Positions 55,169-64,000 of a stretch of 64,000 nucleotides of DNA are shown one piece after another (position 1 is the stretch's first letter; each line of letters opens with the position of its first letter). The stretch comes from Pseudomonas sp. RIT-PI-S (GTDB lineage Bacteria > Pseudomonadota > Gammaproteobacteria > Pseudomonadales > Pseudomonadaceae). The notes beneath the pieces were generated by a model. It searched no databases and was not told the origin of the DNA. It saw only the letters and a list, made by a program, of their open reading frames with translations. The stretch lies in the NCBI RefSeq assembly GCF_025642975.1, contig NZ_JANZKJ010000007.1, positions 62,001 to 126,000 of the forward strand, read 5' to 3'. The position numbers and the translations under genes are program-made.

Positions 55169-55240
55169 GGTCGATCCCTCTTTGTTGGCAGGCGGTGATT
55201 CTACCCCTGCGCCGTTACGCTGCCGATGGCCGAATTTCCT

Positions 55241-55269
55241 TTGACACAGCCGGGGGGCATCCCTAGAAT
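55241..55269 (+). promoter_or_regulatory. Sigma70 promoter for the yceD-rpmF-fab operon
   Basis: TTGACA (55241-55246) and TAGAAT (55264-55269) are separated by exactly 17 bases, a near-consensus promoter. The ATG of yceD begins 10 bases after the -10 box, so the transcript start is expected within a few bases of the start codon. Confidence 0.88.
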
Positions 55270-55278
55270 GCTGCGCCT

Positions 55279-55806
55279 ATGTTGAATGACCCGATTCCAC
55301 CTCACGTTGACCCGCGCAAACTGGCCGATCGCGGCGCTACCCTCGAAGGTAGCCTGCCACTCGCTAGTTTGGAGAGACTTTGCGACCTGCTATCCGACGA
55401 CGTCGGTACGGTCCAGGGTAAATTCATCTTCGCCAGAGACGAAGATCATACTGTGGTCATGCGCAGTGATCTTGATGTCGAAGTGAAGATGGTTTGCCAG
55501 CGTTGTCTTGAGCTGGTCACCCTCCCGATTCACAGCGAATGTACTTACGCCGTGGTCAAGGAGGGTGCGAATACCCAATCGATACCGAAAGGTTATGACG
55601 TGCTGGAAGTGGGCGAGGATCCCTTGGATCTGCGGGCGGTGGTCGAAGACGAGCTTTTGCTCGCGCTGCCGATCATCCCTGCTCATCATCCGGAAGAATG
55701 CCAGCCGCCGGCGGGTCTCGATGAGCCCGAACCGAGCGAGGACGAGGTACCACGGTCCAACCCGTTCAGTGTATTGGCGCAGTTAAAGCGTGACCCAAAC
55801 GTTTAG
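55279..55806 (+). CDS. yceD: YceD family (DUF177) protein, 23S rRNA accumulation factor
   Basis: A 175-residue DUF177 protein. The central CQRCLELV (about 74-81) is the family hallmark, and the C-terminal acidic segment (DEPEPSEDEV) is typical. YceD homologues are needed for 23S rRNA accumulation in plants and bacteria and travel with rpmF. ATG 55279 starts MLNDPIPPHVDPRKLADRG, as in other pseudomonads. A -10 box ends 10 bases upstream, leaving almost no leader, so the mRNA is probably leaderless or nearly so. It is the first gene of the L32/fatty-acid operon. Confidence 0.93.
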   Translation: MLNDPIPPHVDPRKLADRGATLEGSLPLASLERLCDLLSDDVGTVQGKFIFARDEDHTVVMRSDLDVEVKMVCQRCLELVTLPIHSECTYAVVKEGANTQSIPKGYDVLEVGEDPLDLRAVVEDELLLALPIIPAHHPEECQPPAGLDEPEPSEDEVPRSNPFSVLAQLKRDPNV

Positions 55807-55819
55807 GAGTTAATCAGTT

Positions 55820-56002
55820 ATGGCTGTTCAGCAGAACAAAAAATCCCGCTCTGCCCGCGACATGCGCCGTTCGCACGACGCCCTCGAGCCGAACGCACTG
55901 TCCGTGGAAAAAACCACTGGCGAAGTTCACCTGCGCCACCACGTTTCGCCTGAAGGCGTTTACCGTGGTCGTAAAGTGATCGACAAGGGCGCCGACGAGT
56001 AA
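55820..56002 (+). CDS. rpmF: 50S ribosomal protein L32
   Basis: A 60-residue L32 protein of the large ribosomal subunit. The start [19 protein letters not shown] and the C-terminal YRGRKVIDK are diagnostic. The Zn-free pattern (no CxxC pairs) matches gammaproteobacterial L32 forms. GGAG precedes ATG 55820. Genes for L32 and fatty-acid enzymes are conserved as one operon, linking ribosome and membrane synthesis. Confidence 0.97.
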   Translation: MAVQQNKKSRSARDMRRSHDALEPNALSVEKTTGEVHLRHHVSPEGVYRGRKVIDKGADE

Positions 56003-56005
56003 TCC

Positions 56006-57040
56006 TTGTCCGCTCAGATCCTCGCGATCGACGCAATGGGCGGGGACTTCGGTCCCCGCGGCATTGTTCAGGCCTGTGTCGCCTGCCTTTCCAAATACCC
56101 CTCGCTGCACCTGGCCCTGGTGGGTCAACCCAAGCTCCTTGAAGAGATTCTCGCCACCCATCGCGGTGTCGATCGCTCGCGTCTGTACATTCTTCCTGCT
56201 ACCGAAGTAATCGGCATGAGCGACAAGCCGTCGCAGGTGCTGCGCGGCAAGCTGGACGCTTCCATGCGCGTGGCGCTGCAAGCCCTGCGCGACGGTAAGG
56301 TGCAGGCAGTGGTCAGTGCCGGCAATACCGGTGCGCTGATGGCGTTGTCGCGTCATGTATTGAAGACCTTGCCAGGCGTGGATCGCCCCGCGATGGTCGC
56401 CGCCATTCCCACGCGCACCGGTCACTGCCAACTGCTTGACCTGGGCGCCAACGTGGATTGCGACGCCGAGCACCTCTATCAGTTCGCCCTCATGGGGGCT
56501 GTTGCCGCCGAGGCTCAAGGTGTGATGCAGCCGCGTGTGGCACTGCTCAATGTAGGCACCGAGGAGATCAAGGGCAACCAGCAGGTCAAGGCGGCGGCGG
56601 CGCGATTGCAGCGGGCGAGCATCAACTACATCGGTTTCGTCGAAGGCGATGGCCTTTATCGCGGCGAGGCTGACGTGGTGGTCTGCGATGGCTTCGTGGG
56701 TAACGTGCTGCTCAAGGCAAGCGAAGGGTTGGCGAGCATGATCGGCGAGCGGATCGAGGCGCAATTCAACGGCGGGCTGGCCGCGCGGCTGGCTGGCGCG
56801 GTGGCTTTGCCGGTGCTTCGCCGGTTGCGCGAAGAGCTGGTGCCGGCACGGCATAACGGCGCCAGTTTCCTCGGCCTGCAGGGGGTAGTCGTGAAAAGCC
56901 ATGGTGCTGCGGGTGTGCAGGGGCTGCAGGTGGCTATCGAGCGTGCCTGCCAGCAAGTACGTGAGGACTTGCCCCGAAAAATCGGCAATGGCTTGCAAGC
57001 GATGCTTGCTGGTCGCGGCGAAGGCGACGCAAGAATGTGA
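56006..57040 (+). CDS. plsX: Phosphate acyltransferase PlsX
   Basis: A 344-residue peripheral membrane enzyme that makes acyl-phosphate from acyl-ACP for phospholipid synthesis. N-terminal [13 protein letters not shown] and the SAGNTGALM motif (about 105-113) are characteristic. The start is TTG at 56006, three bases after the rpmF stop; no ATG fits the N-terminus, and pseudomonad plsX genes are known to begin at this point (LSAQ...). A weak initiation codon may limit PlsX yield. It works with PlsY and PlsC; a plsC gene lies at 2.6 kb. Confidence 0.95.
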   Translation: MSAQILAIDAMGGDFGPRGIVQACVACLSKYPSLHLALVGQPKLLEEILATHRGVDRSRLYILPATEVIGMSDKPSQVLRGKLDASMRVALQALRDGKVQAVVSAGNTGALMALSRHVLKTLPGVDRPAMVAAIPTRTGHCQLLDLGANVDCDAEHLYQFALMGAVAAEAQGVMQPRVALLNVGTEEIKGNQQVKAAAARLQRASINYIGFVEGDGLYRGEADVVVCDGFVGNVLLKASEGLASMIGERIEAQFNGGLAARLAGAVALPVLRRLREELVPARHNGASFLGLQGVVVKSHGAAGVQGLQVAIERACQQVREDLPRKIGNGLQAMLAGRGEGDARM

Positions 57041-57133
57041 CCGGTGAGTTCCGGCTATCATCCAACACTCTAGTTTTCGTTCCCGGCCATGGCGGGGAGC
57101 ATTTCTAAGGCAGAACCAATAAGGGCGTGTTCA

Positions 57134-58072
57134 ATGTCTGCATCCCTCGCATTCGTCTTTCCCGGGCAAGGCTCACAGGTCGTCGGCATGCTCGCTGATC
57201 AGGCCGGGCAGCATCCGGTAATCGGCGAAACCTTCAAGGAGGCGTCCGAGGCCCTCGGCTATGACCTCTGGGCATTGACGCAACAGGGCCCGGCCGAGCA
57301 GTTGAACCAGACCGACAAGACCCAGCCGGCGATCCTTACCGCGTCGGTGGCGCTGTGGCGGCTGTGGCAAGCCCAAGATGGCGCCACTCCGGCCTATGTC
57401 GCCGGCCATAGCCTTGGCGAATACAGCGCGCTCGTTGCCGCTGGCAGCATTGGCCTAGCGGACGCGGCCCGGCTGGTCGAACGCCGGGGCCAGCTGATGC
57501 AACACGCTGTGCCGGCGGGGCAGGGGGGTATGGCCGCCATTCTCGGGCTGGCCGATGAAGCCGTCATCGCCGCCTGCGCTGAAGCCGCCAATGGCGAAGT
57601 CGTCAGCGCAGTGAATTTCAATTCCAAGGGGCAGGTGGTCATCGCCGGCAATGCCGAGGCCGTCAATCGCGCCATCGAAGCGTGCAAGGCTCGCGGCGCC
57701 AAGCGCGCCATGCCACTGCCGGTAAGCGTGCCCTCGCATTGCGCACTGATGCGGCCCGCCGCCGAGCGGTTCGCCGAAGATGTCGCCGCCATTGCGTGGC
57801 AGGCGCCGGCGATCCCGCTCGTGCAAAACGTTACCGCAGCCGTCGCTGCCAACCTCGATGACCTCAAGCAGAACCTGCTGGCGCAGCTGTACATGCCGGT
57901 TCGTTGGGTCGAAACGGTTGCACTGCTCGCCCAGCAAGGTGCGCATCAGCTGGTTGAGTGCGGGCCTGGCAAAGTACTGTCGGGGCTGAACAAGCGTTGC
58001 GCCGATGGCATCGATACGTACAACCTCGATACCCCCGATGCCTTCGCCGCCGCTCGTGCGGCCTTGGCCTGA
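57134..58072 (+). CDS. fabD: Malonyl-CoA:ACP transacylase FabD
   Basis: A 312-residue transacylase that moves malonyl from CoA to ACP, starting fatty-acid synthesis. The nucleophile Ser93 is in GHSLGEYSAL, and the His partner is in VPSHCALM (about 198-205). The N-terminal FPGQGSQ is the family mark. ATG 57134 with AAGGG upstream gives the standard length. It is followed by fabG after 16 bases. Confidence 0.97.
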   Translation: MSASLAFVFPGQGSQVVGMLADQAGQHPVIGETFKEASEALGYDLWALTQQGPAEQLNQTDKTQPAILTASVALWRLWQAQDGATPAYVAGHSLGEYSALVAAGSIGLADAARLVERRGQLMQHAVPAGQGGMAAILGLADEAVIAACAEAANGEVVSAVNFNSKGQVVIAGNAEAVNRAIEACKARGAKRAMPLPVSVPSHCALMRPAAERFAEDVAAIAWQAPAIPLVQNVTAAVAANLDDLKQNLLAQLYMPVRWVETVALLAQQGAHQLVECGPGKVLSGLNKRCADGIDTYNLDTPDAFAAARAALA

Positions 58073-58088
58073 AACAGGAGAAGCTGGC

Positions 58089-58829
58089 ATGAGCCTGCAA
58101 GGTAAAGTGGCACTGGTGACCGGTGCGAGTCGTGGCATTGGCCAGGCAATCGCCCTGGAGCTAGGTCGCCAAGGCGCCATCGTCATCGGTACCGCGACCA
58201 GTGCCTCAGGGGCCGAGCGCATTACCGCCACCCTGAAAGAACATAACGTCGAGGGCTTGGGCCTGGAGCTTAACGTGTGCAACGACGAATCCGTCGCCGC
58301 CGCGCTGGCCATCATCTCCGAGCGCTTCGGTGCCCCGGCGATCCTGGTCAATAACGCAGGGATCACCCGCGATAACTTAATGTTGCGGATGAAAGATGAC
58401 GAGTGGTTCGACGTGGTCGACACCAACCTCAATAGCCTGTTCCGGTTGTCCAAGGCTGTACTGCGCGGCATGACCAAGGCGCGTTGGGGCCGGATCATCA
58501 GTATCGGCTCGGTGGTGGGTGCCATGGGCAACGCCGGCCAAGTAAACTACGCAGCAGCCAAGGCTGGCCTGGAAGGCTTCAGCCGCGCGCTGGCGCGCGA
58601 GGTGGGGTCGCGGGGTATCACCGTCAATTCGGTGACCCCAGGCTTCATCGACACGGACATGACCCGCGAGCTGCCAGAAGCGCAGCGCGAGGGCCTGTTG
58701 ACTCAGATCCCCCTGGGCCGGTTGGGCCAGGCTGAGGAAATCGCCAAGGTCGTCGGCTTCCTGGCGTCCGAAGGCGCCGCTTATGTCACCGGCGCGACCG
58801 TTCCGGTCAACGGCGGCATGTACATGTGA
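58089..58829 (+). CDS. fabG: 3-oxoacyl-ACP reductase FabG
   Basis: A 246-residue short-chain dehydrogenase that reduces 3-ketoacyl-ACP with NADPH. GASRGIG (about 12-18) binds the cofactor, and the catalytic Tyr and Lys are in YAAAKAG (about 151-157), with Ser in SIGSVVG. The start MSLQGKVALVTGASRG has AGGAG upstream. An 11-bp inverted repeat lies 11 bases downstream of the stop. Confidence 0.97.
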   Translation: MSLQGKVALVTGASRGIGQAIALELGRQGAIVIGTATSASGAERITATLKEHNVEGLGLELNVCNDESVAAALAIISERFGAPAILVNNAGITRDNLMLRMKDDEWFDVVDTNLNSLFRLSKAVLRGMTKARWGRIISIGSVVGAMGNAGQVNYAAAKAGLEGFSRALAREVGSRGITVNSVTPGFIDTDMTRELPEAQREGLLTQIPLGRLGQAEEIAKVVGFLASEGAAYVTGATVPVNGGMYM

Positions 58830-58840
58830 TCCAGCTCAAG

Positions 58841-58876
58841 CGGGCGATACGGAAAAAATGTCATACGTATCGCCCG
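58841..58876. repeat. Perfect 11-bp inverted repeat after fabG
   Basis: CGGGCGATACG (58841-58851) is the exact inverse of CGTATCGCCCG (58866-58876), around a 14-base AT-rich loop. No T run follows, so it may stabilise or process the fabG mRNA end rather than terminate. Confidence 0.6.
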
Positions 58877-58947
58877 AAAATCCGTTATAAAGCTGCATCC
58901 AGATTATAGAGGTCGCCGGCCGGCGTTTGGCAGGGTACGCATTACGC

Positions 58948-58975
58948 TTGAAATGCGGGTCCCTTCCTATAAACT
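58948..58975 (+). promoter_or_regulatory. Promoter candidate for acpP
   Basis: TTGAAA (58948-58953) and TAAACT (58970-58975) are separated by 16 bases, 48 bases before the acpP ATG; an overlapping TATAAA (58968) is another -10 option. An own promoter fits the high demand for ACP. Confidence 0.6.
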
Positions 58976-59023
58976 TACACACCGGCCAGTTGCCTGACTA
59001 TCCACTAGGAGTGAAAACTAGGT

Positions 59024-59260
59024 ATGAGCACCATCGAAGAGCGCGTCAAGAAAATCGTTGCCGAGCAACTGGGCGTCAAAGAAGAAGAAGTAGTGAATTC
59101 GGCGAGCTTCGTTGACGATCTGGGCGCCGATTCCCTTGACACCGTTGAACTGGTAATGGCGCTGGAAGAAGAATTCGAAACCGAAATTCCAGACGAAGAA
59201 GCCGAAAAGATCACCACCGTTCAGGCAGCCATCGATTACGTCACCGCCCACCAGGCCTGA
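59024..59260 (+). CDS. acpP: Acyl carrier protein
   Basis: A 78-residue acidic ACP. Ser37 in [12 protein letters not shown] is the site for the 4'-phosphopantetheine arm; the four-helix fold and the overall charge are standard. GGAG lies 12 bases and AGGT closer upstream. It has its own promoter candidate and a terminator behind it, so it can be made in excess over the enzymes of the operon. Confidence 0.98.
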   Translation: MSTIEERVKKIVAEQLGVKEEEVVNSASFVDDLGADSLDTVELVMALEEEFETEIPDEEAEKITTVQAAIDYVTAHQA

Positions 59261-59285
59261 TCGCAGTAATCGAAGCTTCTTGTCG

Positions 59286-59325
59286 GAAAAAGCCGCACTG
59301 CCTGTCTGGGCGTGCGGTTTTTTCT
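59286..59325 (+). terminator. Terminator between acpP and fabF
   Basis: AAAAAGCCGCAC (59287-59298) pairs with GTGCGGTTTTTT (59312-59323), followed by CTTTC. It is likely a partial terminator that lets acpP be expressed above fabF. Confidence 0.85.
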
Positions 59326-59369
59326 TTCATCAAGGCAAGAGGTTGAAACAAAGTATTAAGGAGAACCCT

Positions 59370-60614
59370 GTGTCGCGTAGACGCGTCGTGGTCACTGGAA
59401 TGGGCATGTTATCGCCGCTGGGCGTTGACGTGCCGAGTACCTGGCAAGGCATTCTGGCCGGCCAAAGCGGCATCGGTCCGATCGAGCATACGGACCTGTC
59501 AGCGTTTTCCACCCGTTTCGGTGGCTCGGTCAAACAGTTCGATGTTGCGCAGTACTTGTCTCCCAAGGAGGCGCGCAAGCTCGACTTGTTCATTCAATAT
59601 GGCCTTGCCGCTGGCTTCCAAGCCGTGCGCGACGCCGGGCTGGACATCACCGATGGCAACCGTGAGCGCATCGGCGTGGCCATGGGCTCGGGCATCGGTG
59701 GCCTGACCAACATCGAAGACACCAGCCGCACGCTGCACGAGCAGGGGCCACGACGGATTTCGCCCTTTTTCGTTCCCGGCTCGATCATCAACATGATCTC
59801 GGGCTTCCTGTCGATCCATCTGGGCGTCCAGGGCCCCAACTACGCTATTTCCACAGCCTGCACCACCGGTACGCACTGTATCGGCATGGCCGCTCGCAAC
59901 ATCGCCTATGGCGAGGCGGACGTAATGATCGCCGGTGGCGCTGAAATGGCCGCCTGCGGCCTGGGCATGGGTGGCTTTGGCGCCGCCCGGGCGCTGTCCA
60001 CTCGCAACGACGAGCCTACCCGGGCCAGCCGCCCGTGGGACAAGGGCCGCGACGGCTTTGTGCTGTCTGACGGCGCTGGCGCGCTTATTCTCGAAGAGCT
60101 CGAGCACGCTCGTGCCCGTGGCGCGCGGATCTATGCCGAACTGGTGGGCTTTGGCACCAGCGGCGATGCGTTCCATATGACTTCGCCGCCTGAAGATGGC
60201 GCCGGCGCTGCCCGTTGCATGGCCAATGCGCTCAAGGATGCCGGCCTGGCGCCAGAAGCCGTGCAGTACATCAATGCCCATGGCACCTCCACTTCGGCCG
60301 GCGACCTGGCTGAAGTGCGGGCGATCAAGGCGGTGTTCGGTGACCACGCATACAAGCTCGCGGTCAGTTCGACCAAGTCCATGATTGGCCACCTGCTCGG
60401 TGCTGCCGGGGCGGTGGAGGCCATCTTCAGCGTGCTCGCCATTCGCGACCAGATCGCGCCGCCAACCATCAACCTCGATGAGCCAGACGAGGATTGCGAT
60501 CTCGATTTCGTGCCTCACGAAGCGCGCAGCATGCCTATCGACGTGGTGTTGTCGAACTCGTTCGGCTTCGGTGGTACCAACGGCTCGCTGGTGTTCCGCC
60601 GGTTCAGCGAGTGA
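59370..60614 (+). CDS. fabF: 3-oxoacyl-ACP synthase II FabF
   Basis: A 414-residue elongating condensing enzyme. The catalytic Cys164 is in STACTTGTH, and His304 (NAHGTST) and His341 (SMIGHLLG) complete the triad. GTG 59370 is chosen because TAAGGAG lies eight bases upstream and the product begins [10 protein letters not shown]; the open frame further upstream runs through the terminator and is not coding. It elongates acyl-ACP, including the C16:1 to C18:1 step. Confidence 0.97.
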   Translation: MSRRRVVVTGMGMLSPLGVDVPSTWQGILAGQSGIGPIEHTDLSAFSTRFGGSVKQFDVAQYLSPKEARKLDLFIQYGLAAGFQAVRDAGLDITDGNRERIGVAMGSGIGGLTNIEDTSRTLHEQGPRRISPFFVPGSIINMISGFLSIHLGVQGPNYAISTACTTGTHCIGMAARNIAYGEADVMIAGGAEMAACGLGMGGFGAARALSTRNDEPTRASRPWDKGRDGFVLSDGAGALILEELEHARARGARIYAELVGFGTSGDAFHMTSPPEDGAGAARCMANALKDAGLAPEAVQYINAHGTSTSAGDLAEVRAIKAVFGDHAYKLAVSSTKSMIGHLLGAAGAVEAIFSVLAIRDQIAPPTINLDEPDEDCDLDFVPHEARSMPIDVVLSNSFGFGGTNGSLVFRRFSE

Positions 60615-61429
60615 TGGACGCCTGGGTCGACGGCCGGCGCGCCAGCGCCATCGGCCTGGGCAACCGAGGGCTCGCCTACGGCGACGGCCTGTTCGAAACC
60701 ATCCGGGTGCGTGGTGCTCGCCTCAGTTTGCTGGAGCGTCACCTCGCCCGGCTGGCGCTCGGCTGTCAACGGCTCGGTCTCCCGCTTGATGAACCCCTGT
60801 TGCGTGGTGAACTGCAGGCTTACGCCGATGCGCTGGGCGACGGTGTGATCAAGTTGATCGTCACACGAGGCGATAGCCCCCGGGGCTATGCTGTCGACCC
60901 GACGGCCCCGGCGCGGCGAATCATGCTCGGCAGCCCGTTGCCGGATTACCCGGCCCAGCGCCAGGCCGACGGCATTTCCCTATACCCCTGTCAGGTACGG
61001 CTGGCCGAGCAGCCACTGCTGGCCGGCCTCAAGCACCTCAACCGCCTTGAACAGGTGCTCGCCCGGGCCGAATGGCAGGGCACCGAGTATGCCGAAGGCT
61101 TGATGCGGGATCTGAGCGGGCGGGTGATCGAGGGCGTGTTCAGCAACCTGTTCCTGGTGTGTGACGATCAGTTGTACACCCCCGACCTGAGCCGTTGCGG
61201 CGTGGCGGGCACCTTGCGTGCCGAGCTGCTGGCACGGGCCGCCGCCAAGGGGCAGCCGGTTCGTGTGGAGGATGTGGATCTGAGCCGGCTGGCCGGGGCA
61301 AGCGAGGCCTTTATGTGCAACAGCGTCTACGGCATCTGGCCAGTGCGGCGCTGCGGCGAGCTGACTTGGCCGGTAGGGCCCCACACCCGTAAACTTCAGC
61401 AGATGGCCTGCGAACTTCTGGATATCTGA
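60614..61429 (+). CDS. pabC: Aminodeoxychorismate lyase PabC
   Basis: A 271-residue fold-type IV PLP enzyme that releases pyruvate from 4-amino-4-deoxychorismate to make p-aminobenzoate for folate. The Schiff-base Lys140 is in AGLKHLNRLEQVLA; the N-terminal LAYGDGLFETIRV and GVFSNLFLV are standard. ATG 60614 overlaps the fabF stop (TGATG). Folate and fatty-acid genes are commonly joined here. Confidence 0.95.
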   Translation: MDAWVDGRRASAIGLGNRGLAYGDGLFETIRVRGARLSLLERHLARLALGCQRLGLPLDEPLLRGELQAYADALGDGVIKLIVTRGDSPRGYAVDPTAPARRIMLGSPLPDYPAQRQADGISLYPCQVRLAEQPLLAGLKHLNRLEQVLARAEWQGTEYAEGLMRDLSGRVIEGVFSNLFLVCDDQLYTPDLSRCGVAGTLRAELLARAAAKGQPVRVEDVDLSRLAGASEAFMCNSVYGIWPVRRCGELTWPVGPHTRKLQQMACELLDI

Positions 61430-61431
61430 CA

Positions 61432-64000
<2,569 letters not shown>

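Noticed and set aside
59499..60518. Antisense open frame of about 340 codons over fabF.
   Set aside because: fabF is complete with its catalytic triad; the antisense frame has no family features.

Overview
The window is a GC-rich chromosomal segment of a fluorescent Pseudomonas, most likely of the P. putida group. Gene content and order match what I remember of P. putida KT2440 (about PP_1855-PP_1876, then PP_1898-PP_1920) and of P. aeruginosa PAO1 (PA2852-PA2840, PA2817-PA2811, PA2984-PA2961). This assignment rests on recognised proteins and synteny from memory, not on a database search.

Region 1 (1-25.8 kb) is core genome. It holds the end of a transglutaminase-like gene, a class I glutamine amidotransferase and a minus-strand CorA/ZntB-PlsC-crotonase cluster. 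tRNA-Ser(GGA) and a GreA/B-like factor follow, then the EF-P rhamnosyltransferase earP next to its target efp. Next come the peroxide pair ohr/ohrR, a TauE exporter, a LysR regulator divergent from a DUF1127 protein, a YcaQ-type DNA glycosylase, a class II DAHP synthase and a spermidine-synthase-like protein. A DEAD-box helicase with a structured leader, a LigB dioxygenase, a DUF2959 lipoprotein, htpX, an AlaA-type aminotransferase, a translationally coupled msrB-gpx pair, a hybrid histidine kinase, a DUF815 ATPase and msrC complete the block.

Region 2 (25.8-34.6 kb) is the accessory part. A strong sigma70-like promoter drives a duplicated tRNA-Glu/tRNA-Gly array, a type of locus known as an island insertion site in Pseudomonas. 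Right after it lies a 7.65-kb Rhs gene (2549 aa). The protein has four degenerate ~100-residue N-terminal repeats, an Rhs/YD body interrupted by an AT-rich, cysteine-free module of about 310 residues, a DPSG core end and a hydrophobic C-terminal tip. No immunity gene is visible downstream.

Region 3 (34.6-64 kb) returns to core genome: a PA2817-family protein, fadE, a YadG/YadH-type ABC exporter and comEC. Next is an envelope operon (tolQ/exbB-like, exbD-like, lpxK, Trm112-like, kdsB, murB), then xdhC-mobA-like genes convergent with rne (RNase E). The rest is rluC, a HAD phosphatase, sppA, maf, and the L32/fatty-acid operon yceD-rpmF-plsX-fabD-fabG-acpP-fabF-pabC-mltG-tmk-holB, with holB cut by the window edge. 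Compared with remembered PAO1/KT2440 order, the tyrosine phosphatase gene between kdsB and murB is missing and xdhC-mobA sits between murB and rne.

The observations I rate highest are the mosaic Rhs protein, the two adjacent hairpins ending on the start codon of the helicase gene, the kdsB-murB junction without ptpA, and the near-leaderless promoter in front of yceD.
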